This document shows, piece by piece, positions 1-8,367 of a stretch of DNA of 22,545 nucleotides. This DNA comes from Priapulus caudatus. Its lineage: Eukaryota; Priapulida; Priapulimorpha; Priapulimorphida; Priapulidae. The notes beneath the pieces are model-generated. The model worked only from the letters and a program-made list of their open reading frames with translations, searched no databases and had not been told where the DNA came from. The stretch covers positions 26,950 to 49,494 of the forward strand of contig NW_014578756.1 of assembly GCF_000485595.1 (NCBI RefSeq). Reading direction: 5' to 3'. Each line of letters starts with the position of its first letter. Positions within the stretch are counted from its first letter, which is position 1. Made by a program: the position numbers and the translations under genes.

Positions 1-421
1 ATCATATAACGATCATCCGAGAATGCGAATAGAATGACCCGAAACACAGAAATAATATACTAGTTATACGGCGTAGTCCCTCCTTCTCTAGGAAGAACAC
101 ATTTTAGCCCTTGCCGTAGAGTCATGCTGTGGCTGTTTGTGCTGCTCTGTGCACGTTTCACGTCGCGAGCATCTCTCCCCTTCATACCCTAAACGCTCCG
201 CGACGCTGTTTTGATAAATACGCACGTTCGTTGCGCGTTTCCGCAGCAACGGTTCCCTCTGCTGCTTAACCCGCGTGCGTACGACCATGCACGCTAGCGG
301 GCTATGCGAGCAAGTTTGTAAACCACTTGGCCAAAACGCAATGCAATTTAGTGTGAAACCGCGCACGCACGCATCGCCGTCTTTCTCCGACAGCCTTCGG
401 AGACGGAAACGGGCATACGCA
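1..421. other. Non-coding sequence, no gene seen
   Basis: Mixed-composition sequence with no codon bias, domain or RNA-gene signature that I can recognise. Open frames on both strands here run into the downstream CA microsatellite and look accidental. Confidence 0.5.
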
Positions 422-783
422 TACTCACTCACACACGCCTGCACGCATACACGAACGCATGCACACACACACACACACACACGACAGCACACAACTTACA
501 GCACACATAAACCCCACACAACACACACACCCACATCGACATTAATATAATACTCAGTATACATCACACAGCACACACACACACACACACCACACACACA
601 CACACCGCACACACTACATACACACACACGAACCCACACACTACAGCACACAAACAAACACCGCACTGCACGCGACAGCGCACACGCACATCGCACACGC
701 ACACGCACACGCACGACTACACACACGACCACACACACCAATTGCCACACACATCGCCACACACAAACACAAACACACAGCAC

Positions 784-874
<91 letters not shown>

Positions 875-905
875 TTATATATATTACATACATACCTATA
901 TATAC
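422..905. repeat. CA-rich microsatellite, then pure (AC)n and an AT tail
   Basis: Interrupted CA/CGCA sequence up to about 780 is followed by an uninterrupted (AC)n run at about 786-860, near 38 units, then (AT)n and AT-rich sequence. Poly-Cys-Val and poly-Thr-His frames across it are by-products of the dinucleotide period, not genes. Confidence 0.95.
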
Positions 906-1204
906 CTATATAGAATTATATATATAGAATTGGGGATTATATCGAGACTACTAGAGTGGTCGGGCAGTAAGTCTCTATATTGACAAAGCATTTCCGAGTG
1001 ATCAGCATGTCCTCGGGCGAGCATGGCTTCTATGCCTGCCACTGCATTACTGCGTAGGAAGCTGCATAGTATTCAATCACCTGCTTCTTGTGCAGCATCT
1101 TCCGGCGATGCGAACAGCTTCCAATGTAAAGAGACTACGAGATAATTGAGTCACGCGCGCATGCGCACACAGGCACTGACACGCACGTACATGAATATAT
1201 ATGT
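906..1204. other. Non-coding single-copy sequence
   Basis: About 300 bases between two CA microsatellites, with no ORF of note, RNA gene or recognisable repeat. Confidence 0.5.
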
Positions 1205-1300
1205 ACACACACATACGCGGGCGCGCACTCACACTCACACGCACACACACACCCGCGCGCGTGCGCGCACACACACACACACACACAAACAGACACACAC

Positions 1301-1372
<72 letters not shown>
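1205..1372. repeat. CA microsatellite
   Basis: Imperfect CA/CGCA sequence is followed by a long pure (AC)n run at about 1306-1371. The GCGC-rich interruptions near 1255-1266 are alternating purine-pyrimidine. Confidence 0.95.
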
Positions 1373-1374
<2 letters not shown>

Positions 1375-2660
1375 CAGTCCACCACACGCGCACAGGGAAC
1401 AAATGTCCGCCATGAAATGTAATCTAACATCGTGAGTAGGTTAAGGGTTCACACTGGGAAATGCTTTCCCTAGGCGACAATACGTTACGAAAAAAAATCG
1501 CATTAAAATCAGCAGAGTTTTTTTTGAAGCAAATTAATATTATGCCATTCTCTGAAATCCAGAGTCCGCAGTGCCCTAGCGGCCCGGGCCCGCGGCCGCC
1601 GCGCGCGGCGCCGCGGCATATATGTTATGTAGACAAAAAAATTCTTCCATAATTTCTCTTGTCAACAAACATTTTCCAGCACACACTAGAAATTGCCAAT
1701 TTACAATGTAAATCTACGCAAAAAGTAGGCTTTCTTTGAAAATTCATGGGCTGTCCCAGCAACGCACCTCGGACGAGCCGTTTACATTGTCGGATTCAGA
1801 ATAGAGTGTCTAGTTTCTGAAATTAACAATTGCAAACAGTATGACTTCTTTTCTAATGAGAATAAAAATTCTAAGGCGCATGCAGACATTCAAAATACGA
1901 TCTCATTCCGGACCTATCCCAGCGCCGATTGGGCGGATTTGCCATCGTCATACCGTCTTACCGTCTAACATCGTGAGTAGTAACAGCTTTTATCATGCGC
2001 TCGGCCTCTGCACGCAAACACGCTTAAGGCGAGCAAGCAACAGGATATCATTGGGCACCTGAAGCATTACATTGATTAGTAATACTTCTCGGTGGCCACT
2101 AGGAATGATATAGAAACTAGAAGGCAATATAGAATCAATATATTCGATTATGAATTGCCGCCGACAATCTGCATGACTGATATTTGAAATGACCCCCAAG
2201 TAACTACTGTGCCTATAGTCGAAAAGATCCCATTGGATTCCTTGCAGACTTATTCGTCAAAATATGTTTATTGATTCCCTCGCTCATTTATTTACCGCCT
2301 GCGTGCGTATTTATTTATTCTAATAAGATAAACCCCTACCCCCCCCACCACCATCACCCCATTAGTAAGCGTGCTCGTTAGAAAACCTACACAGCAACAT
2401 GTTCAGTTGTGGTTTGATGGTAGCATCTGCCGTTCTGTGCGTACTATGCATGGCTGTCTTTCCGTACATTATCTCGTACCGCTGCCACACGCTTTATAAG
2501 ATGAGTTGTAAAATCGTCATTGAGACGGCTTTCGATGTCGAAGTGAATTACTTGAATGGAGATCGGAATCATAATACGCTATACTACATATATAATCATA
2601 CGGATATCGGTCTGCATGCGCCTATGCGTATCCCTTATCAGATCGTGATCACGCAAGCGC
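1373..2660. other. Non-coding stretch with a 39-base GC-only block
   Basis: No supported gene. Two oddities stand out. At 1579-1617 there are 39 bases of only G and C inside AT-rich flanks. A 17-bp direct repeat (TCTAACATCGTGAGTAG) occurs at 1423-1439 and 1964-1980 and brackets the region holding that block. The ORF starting at 2399 has a hydrophobic start but no recognisable domain, and its end is microsatellite. Confidence 0.5.
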
Positions 2661-2716
2661 CTACTCTCTCTCATTCCCTCGTACACACACACACACTCTC
2701 TCCCCCCTCGCTCTCA

Positions 2717-2749
<33 letters not shown>

Positions 2750-3021
2750 TCTCTTTCTATCTATCTATCTATTATCCTGTCTAGTCTACCATAATCTCTC
2801 TATCTAATCGCTCAGCTATCTATCACTCTCTCTCTCTCTCACCTCTCTCGTCTCTGTGACCCCTCCTCTCTCTCTCTCTCTCGTCGTCTCTCTCTCTATC
2901 TCTGCTCTCCTCTTTCTCGCGCATGCGTCAATCTCTCTCCTCTCTTCCTGGTTCTCTCTCTCTCTTTCTTCTCTCTATCTATCTATCTATTTATCTGTCT
3001 ATCTCTCTTTCTCTCTCTCTC
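2661..3021. repeat. CT-rich polypyrimidine tract
   Basis: Long runs of CT with CTTT and CTAT variants make the + strand almost pure pyrimidine for several hundred bases (GA on the other strand). Ser/Leu-rich frames across it are by-products. Such mirror-like tracts can adopt triplex structure and resemble GAGA-element arrays; neither role is shown. Confidence 0.9.
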
Positions 3022-3528
3022 CGTCATGCAGATCATCGCGGAAAGTGAATCTCGGCCACGAGCGCCCTCTATGTAGACGCAGAGAAACCACACAAGGATG
3101 CCTGCGTGCTCAGAGCGAGGCACGTAGTGTTGTGTATTACCGCCTGTAGAATCGTATTACCGTCTGAAAGATGCCTCGCCAAATTGTTGATTCACATTTG
3201 CCTGTGGGCGCTTTCACTTAATTACGTCGCACGGTGTTTTACTTGACCCATTGACGTCAGTTATAACTGCGAGTAGCAGGACAAAGCACGTTGCAGAAAC
3301 CAAGACAGTGCGATTGCTGGTCAGGCACTGTATGCTCAGTGGGAACCAAAAGGAAACCCCCTAAAATGGTCGCCGTTGAGCGTACGTGGGTCGGGGTCGC
3401 ATGAGGGCTTGCTGCGGTGCTGGGGTCTGGTGGAGGCGGCGGAGAACTGGCTGTTGTCGTAAGAGCGCAGGACCGATTAATCAGGGAGAACGTTCGATAA
3501 TGATGCGATATTTGTGTAGGCTGGTGGC
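3022..3528. other. Non-coding sequence with a CRE-like palindrome
   Basis: No gene recognised. TGACGTCA, the consensus cAMP-response element of CREB/ATF bZIP factors, lies at 3252-3259 and is followed at once by TTATAA. One 8-bp match may be chance. Confidence 0.35.
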
Positions 3529-3616
3529 GGTGTGCGTGTGCGTGTGCGTGTGGCGGCGTGTGTGTGTGTGTGCGGTGTGTGTGGTGTGTGTGTGTGTATG
3601 TAGTGTGTGCGTTGCG

Positions 3617-3657
<41 letters not shown>

Positions 3658-3728
3658 GGTGGTGGTATGTGTGTGTGTGTGTGTGTGGTGTCGTGTGTGT
3701 GTAATTGTGTGTGATTGTGTGTGTGGTG

Positions 3729-3781
<53 letters not shown>
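3529..3781. repeat. GT microsatellite upstream of block B
   Basis: Interrupted GT repeats with two long pure runs at about 3622-3654 and 3730-3780. The same GT-to-unique transition occurs in the second copy at about 15780-15835, so this tract marks a block boundary. Confidence 0.95.
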
Positions 3782-3783
<2 letters not shown>

Positions 3784-3853
3784 GGAGAGGAGGGGTTGCG
3801 GTGATTAATGTTTACGTTCGCATTAGCGACAAAGCCGCGCGTGAAGAGACCGT

Positions 3854-4340
3854 TACGTCGTGACTCCGTGACGCCGTGATGCCGTGAAGATGTAACTCCG
3901 TGACGCCGTGATGCCGTGAAGATGTAAGTCCGTGACGCCGTGATGCCGTGACGCCGTGATGCCGTGACGCCGTGATGCCGTAAAGATGTAACACCGTGAC
4001 TTCGTGACGCCGTGACGCCGTGATGCCGTGAAGATGTAACTCCGTGACGCCGTGATGCCGTGAAGATGTAACTCCGTGACGCCGTGATGCCGTGAAGCAC
4101 GAAACGTCCTGACGCCGTGGCGCTGTGATGCCGTGACGCCGTGACGTCGTATTGTACAGTAACACCGTGGCACCGTCAGGTGGTGACACTGTGACACTGT
4201 GATGCCGTGATGCCGTGACGTCGTGACACCGTGACGCCGTGTCACCGTGACGTCGTAATGCTGTGACGTTGTGATGCCGTAATGCCGTGATGCTGTGGCA
4301 CTGTGACGACGTGACGCTGTAACACTGTGACGACGTGACG
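3854..4340. repeat. 8-bp-based minisatellite with 32-bp higher-order units
   Basis: About 487 bases built from octamers of the form GAYGCCGT, with variants such as GAAGATGT and AACTCCGT, in nearly constant 8-base phase (about 60 octamers). Near the start, and again at about 4015-4095, four octamers recur as a 32-bp unit. Because 8 is coprime with 3, the minus strand is open in all three frames and yields Thr-Ala-Ser-Arg-Arg-His-Gly-like repeats; I treat these as artefacts. A noisy second copy lies at about 15915-16520. Confidence 0.93.
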
Positions 4341-4478
4341 CAGCCAACGTCACGACGACGTCACGACGACGTAACCGACGCTATGCGTCTAAGCAGACAC
4401 GCAACTGGAGCGGCGCTGCATATACGACGCATGCACGTATACTACATGCACGTCCCTTCACGTCACGTATATACATAT

Positions 4479-4541
4479 ATATATCAGAAGTAGATAATAG
4501 GACTCCCTAATAGGATTCCCTATTATCTACTTCTGATATAT
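4479..4541. repeat. Perfect inverted repeat (foldback)
   Basis: Arms 4479-4501 and 4519-4541 are exact reverse complements over 23 bp, with a 17-base spacer. The core of the arm is CAGAAGTAGATAATAGG. A cruciform or hairpin, or a short foldback element, is possible; no target-site duplication or transposase is visible. The second copy at about 16671-16726 keeps both arms only imperfectly. Confidence 0.85.
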
Positions 4542-4545
4542 GAGT

Positions 4546-4591
4546 AATAATACTATATTATATATATATAATATATATATATAGTATTATT
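4546..4591. repeat. AT-rich palindrome
   Basis: AATAATACTATAT at 4546-4558 is mirrored as its reverse complement at 4579-4591 around a TA-repeat loop, directly after the foldback. Confidence 0.75.
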
Positions 4592-4892
4592 ATATAATAT
4601 ATAATAATAAACACACGGACACCATGACAGAGTCAAGATTATTTCAAAACTAGAAATAGGTTCAAATTTTCCCTTTCGTGCGAGCTTCGAGAAACATATG
4701 TCTTTTTATCAGCGACAACAACACAGAATCGCGGTAATAAAAATGTTGACACCACTATTTTTCTATTTTAAAGGGCCGCGTCGTATCTTATCTGTATGAC
4801 TATAATATATAATAAATATTTAATAGTCTATTCCGGTATAACATGTATCTATATATATATACTACTAGGTATATATAGTATCGCANAGTATG

Positions 4893-4929
<37 letters not shown>

Positions 4930-5419
4930 CAACAGTTGACCGTGCCGTAATCACCCACGGTGGTGGCGGCTGTGGCCACCATGCACCATTAAAATCATTA
5001 GTCGCGCACGTGGCGCGAGTAAATGCGGGTTTTATTCCGTTCATCGAGTCATAACGAAGCGAGCGTGATTGTGCAGTGCACGCTCACGTCGCGCTTAATC
5101 CTAGTGCGTTAGAGACACACGTGTTAGAGCCCCTTGGGGGTGGGGGTGGAACAGCTGCCTATTGGATCGCCGAGCGAAAATAACACGAAAAGCCTAATAG
5201 ATATAAATAGCCGTAAAAAGAATCTTATATAATAAGAGACGTCGATTATCTCTTCGGAGGCTAATCGTATCCCATAATGTTAATTACGCTAATTAGCCTA
5301 CTGGGAAATTTGGAACCGATAAAAAACGCATTTCTTCGTTGTTATTTCTGATCGGTTTAGTCACGTTGTTTTTCTCTCCCGTCGAACTTTTCTCCTTATC
5401 TCGCTCTCTCTCTCTCTCN

Positions 5420-5680
5420 GTGAGCATGGGTGCGTGTATTCTCGTGCGTGTATGCGTGCGCGCGCGTGTGTAAGTGAGCATGGGTGCGTGTATTCTCGTG
5501 CGTGTATGCGTGCGCGCGCGTGTGTAAGTGAGCATGGGTGCGTGTATTCTCGTGCGTGTATGCGTGCGCGCGCGTGTGTAAGTGAGCATGGGTGCGTGTA
5601 TTCTCGTGCGTGTATGCGTGCGCGCGCGTGTGTAAGTGAGCATGGGTGCGTGTATTCTCGTGCGTGTATGCGTGCTTGTG
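5420..5680. repeat. 54-bp minisatellite
   Basis: Four identical head-to-tail 54-bp units start at 5420, 5474, 5528 and 5582. A fifth, partial unit starts at 5636 and diverges after about 40 bases. Each unit begins GTGAGCATGGGTGCGTG and contains a GCGCGCGCG run. Since 54 is divisible by 3, both strands show an 18-residue protein repeat, which I regard as spurious. The noisy copy at about 11520-11560 keeps only one recognisable unit. Confidence 0.95.
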
Positions 5681-5775
5681 TGTGCGTGTATCTTACTGCG
5701 TGCGTGTGTGCGCATGTGTGCGTATATCTTTGTGCATGCGTGCTTGCGTGCTTGCGCGCGCGCGCGCATGTGTAT
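5681..5775. repeat. GTGC-rich tail of the minisatellite, with (GC)n
   Basis: Degenerate GTGCGTGT/CTTGCGTG repeats end in an alternating GC run at about 5756-5768, a sequence type that can form Z-DNA. Confidence 0.8.
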
Positions 5776-6699
5776 GGAGGGGCTCTTCAAGGCTCCGATC
5801 GCTTTACGCGAACGCTTGCTGCGATCTTGTGAAGGCTTTTAAGTAAACCACTTCGTCCGATTTCTCCCGGCCAAACAAATACACGACGTACATACCCGCT
5901 CGGGAATATAAAAGCTGGTGCTTAGTGTGCGAAGCTCTATATAGCATGTGAACAGAAATTAAGACGCAAGTTTGTCTTTCTGAAATTCCTAGACGTTCTT
6001 ACATAGCAGCGCACTGGTAAACCTATTAGTACAGAGATTACGGTTAGATTTGTACCGTCGCCATTTATGGAAATATTTATTTTTCGTGTTGACTCGCGCA
6101 CTGCGAGAGATTCTATTGACAAAGCCAAAGAAAGCAGATAACCGAGGAAGGAATTTTTACCGAAACCCAGACTAGAATAAAATAGAAAGCTAGAAATTTA
6201 AATCGAAGGTATGTTGAATATTAGAAATGAAACTCAGAAGTATGCATTATTATATGCGTGTATGGTGAAGAGAGATGATTTATTTTTATTTTAATATATC
6301 TAACGAGTCCTAGATTTAAAGATTCACCATGAGAACAGTGGCAGCAACATCCTCCTCCATCACCTCCTTCCTTTCACCGATTCTCTTCCCCATTGCCCCT
6401 CTAAATATCTCTCCGCCTTCCGTTGCTTCTCTTTCGCTACTTCCATCCAATAGCTTTCAGTCGCACATAAGCTAATATCGTTCCATTACCCATACCCATT
6501 TTACAATATTTTTATGTGCCCTTAATTTTGTAAATGATAGAACTCGATTTGTACAGTATATTATTGAAACAGGAACCTGTTTAATGTTTTAATGTTTTCC
6601 GATGGCGGCTTCATAACTATACTGATGTGGGCACGTGCATCCTCGTCTTTGCATGCTTCTGTGTACCCACGAACATACAAACATAAACAAACAAACAAA

Positions 6700-6738
<39 letters not shown>

Positions 6739-7171
6739 TATACAATATATAAATATACAACTATATTGAGTTATATTCTGACACATAGCCGGACAGGAAA
6801 TATCATGTTTGCTGATCAGACGGAGTGTGTGTTTTCTGCCATATATTGTATGTATACAAAGTTGATCAATTCGGATTGTTACATGTTTATAATGCGCTCT
6901 TAAATAGCGTTACAGAGTATTTAACTATAATCACGATAAGACTATTCGGCGGTGAGGTTTTTCTATGCGACACTTGTTGCGCGACCCCACGTGTGCGTCA
7001 TGTGTACGTGATTTCGCGTGTGTATACGTATTACTCCAGTATTACATGTGACTCACGAAATGCTCTCAATCGTTGTCTTGAAGTCGGTGTATACAGGTGT
7101 ATACATAATTTTCTGTTAATCGTCACGCGAGATCACGCGACAATATTATTGAGTGATCTGTGAATATCTAT
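5776..7171. other. Block C non-coding sequence
   Basis: About 1.4 kb of mostly AT-rich DNA in which I find no gene, RNA gene or transposon domain. It contains an (AAAC)n-(AC)n microsatellite at about 6681-6737. The block recurs, shortened by scattered small deletions, at 11528-12933. Confidence 0.6.
6681..6737. repeat. (AAAC)n-(AC)n microsatellite
   Basis: Several AAAC tetramers pass directly into an AC run. The equivalent position in the second copy (about 12480-12535) has the same AAAC/CA mixture with irregular units. Confidence 0.9.
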
Positions 7172-7295
7172 AACACACATGCACATATATACACACACCA
7201 CTCCCACCCCCACCCCATCCACCCCACCGCACTCCACTCACACACCCGGTAACCCGCGCGCCACCGGCGGCGTCGCGATCGACCGATTAATTCTC

Positions 7296-7320
7296 AATCT
7301 CGCTTTCCTTTGTCCGCAGG
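7296..7320 (+). promoter_or_regulatory. Possible 3' splice acceptor in the leader
   Basis: The sequence TCGCTTTCCTTTGTCCGCAG followed by G has the pyrimidine tract and CAG/G of a splice acceptor, with an A-rich branch-like CTCAAT just upstream. It would start a leader exon at 7320. There is no transcript evidence here, and the matching donor is not identified. Confidence 0.25.
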
Positions 7321-7491
7321 TCGGCGACTCGACGCGATGCAGCCACATGCCCTGCCGGGCGAGAGAAAATTAGCTCATTACTCGACCTCTACAACCCATC
7401 CGCTGCGCGAAGCACTCCATCGACTGCGGCGACCGACCCACGTCGTCAATTAGCCCGTAACATCTCACGGGCGCATTCAGCCGACGACTCG

Positions 7492-7539
7492 TCATCATCA
7501 TCATCATCATCATTATCATCATCGTCGTCGTCGTCGTCT
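7492..7539. repeat. TCA/TCG trinucleotide repeat
   Basis: About 16 triplets of TCA (one TTA) pass into TCG/GTC triplets. The second copy at about 19889-19940 has a similar but irregular run. Confidence 0.9.
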
Positions 7540-7949
7540 TCGGGAGAGAAAGAGAGAGAGAGAGAGAGTTCTCCTCGCAGCAGCGACTCGGCGCGCCCTC
7601 TGGCGCGACCGTCCGTCATTAACGCACGTCCGGCGTTGTTCGTCTGCGCGCTGTGTCGTCACGTGACGTTCGTGAGCGCTCCACTGCTGCTGCTGCGGCG
7701 ACCGACGCACGCAGGCGCTCGCGTGATCTCGCGTGATCTCGAGCGTGCGTGAGAGCGTGCAGTGACGTGTGAGGTGACGATTGATTGATTGCTGCTGCGA
7801 AACTCTGGCGAGCGTGAGTCGGCGACAGACGTCGGCAGCGGGTGAATTAAACACGTGACGAGACGAGAATTGAAGTCCGGCCCAATTAAAAAAAAAGAGG
7901 AGCGAGATCAACGAAAGCCTGCCCACCGGCTGCTGCGAAAAAAAGAGAA

Positions 7950-7952
<3 letters not shown>

Positions 7953-7980
<28 letters not shown>
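7953..7980. repeat. GA microsatellite in the leader
   Basis: Fourteen GA units followed by an A-rich run. A shorter GA tract lies at about 7553-7568. Confidence 0.9.
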
Positions 7981-7984
<4 letters not shown>

Positions 7985-8118
7985 AAGAGTTCGGTTTACA
8001 GCTGCTGTTAACGAGTTGTTAGTAGACAGACAGGCGTCTCTCTCGCTACACATAGACTTCGGAGGTGACGTGCGATCATTCGAATATCCTTCGACGCGTT
8101 AAATCTCGAGCATTCATT

Positions 8119-8141
8119 GTCGTCGTCGTCGTCGTCGTCGT
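8119..8141. repeat. GTC trinucleotide repeat
   Basis: A run of GTC triplets that would read as poly-Val in the receptor frame. It lies upstream of the first in-frame ATG and so is probably untranslated. The second copy has only short interrupted remnants. Confidence 0.85.
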
Positions 8142-8317
8142 TATTACATCGTCGTCGGTTATTCGAACGTGTGTGTGTGTGTGTCGACATCGTGACCGAT
8201 ACGTCGTCGCGCTTCCGACCCCCCACACCCCCAACCCAAACCCCATCAAACAAACGATACCCACCCCCGTGCGTAGTTACGAATTCGTGAGCGATAGGGA
8301 TCGACACAGATCGATAG

Positions 8318-8365
8318 ATGGCCACGGACGCGCCCATCTGCGCGCCTGCGATAGCCTCGCATTAG
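8318..8365 (+). CDS. Short upstream ORF (15 codons) in the receptor leader
   Basis: ATG at 8318 opens a 15-residue frame (MATDAPICAPAIASH) ending with TAG at 8363-8365, two bases before the receptor ATG at 8368. The context has T at -3 and G at +4, a middling initiation context, so leaky scanning or reinitiation would be expected if it is used. A termination codon this close to the main start is a known arrangement for translational damping. Whether it lies in the mature transcript is unknown. The noisy copy has a 15-codon frame of different sequence at the same place, shifted by indels. Confidence 0.3.
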   Translation: MATDAPICAPAIASH

Positions 8366-8367
8366 TG

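Larger units (their letters stand above)
4341..5418. other. Block B non-coding sequence
   Basis: AT-rich sequence without a gene. It holds a perfect inverted repeat (4479-4541), an AT palindrome (4546-4591), a single undetermined base at 4886 beside a (TA)n run (about 4897-4926), and a short CT run with another undetermined base at 5419. The whole block recurs with many indels at 15835-17798. Confidence 0.6.
7195..8367 (+). other. GC-rich leader region upstream of the receptor CDS
   Basis: This region is GC-richer than block C and is copied as part of block D. It contains a polypyrimidine tract ending in CAG at 7317-7319 (a possible 3' splice site), a TCA/TCG trinucleotide repeat (7492-7539), two GA microsatellites (about 7553-7568 and 7953-7980) and a GTC repeat (8119-8141). 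The receptor frame is open back to about 8065 but has no in-frame ATG before 8368, so I read the upstream part as 5' untranslated sequence or an upstream exon region. No TATA box or transcription start is identified. Confidence 0.45.

Noticed and set aside
1579-1617. Cloning-vector polylinker, suggested by several rare-cutter palindromes
   Set aside because: Any 39-base run of only G and C is expected to contain several such palindromes by chance, and no vector sequence flanks it.
2399-2794. 131-residue frame with a hydrophobic N-terminus
   Set aside because: The first 85 or so codons have no recognisable domain and the end is CA/CT microsatellite. A secreted or membrane peptide exon cannot be excluded but is not supported.
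3854-4340. CRISPR array
   Set aside because: Units are contiguous 8-mers without unique spacers, and the window is animal DNA.
3477-4353. Long overlapping minus-strand frames encoding Arg/His/Ser/Thr repeats
   Set aside because: They follow from an 8-bp tandem repeat without stop codons in any minus-strand frame; all three frames give the same peptide pattern, so there is no evidence of coding selection.
5293-5832. Frames with 18-residue Cys/Arg/Ala or Thr/Arg repeats on both strands
   Set aside because: The 54-bp unit is a multiple of three, so any stop-free frame repeats. Both strands are open and no start context or domain supports a gene.
8065-8367. N-terminal extension of the receptor frame by 101 codons
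   Set aside because: No ATG occurs in frame before 8368, and the extension crosses GTC and GT microsatellites that are not length-stable in the second copy.
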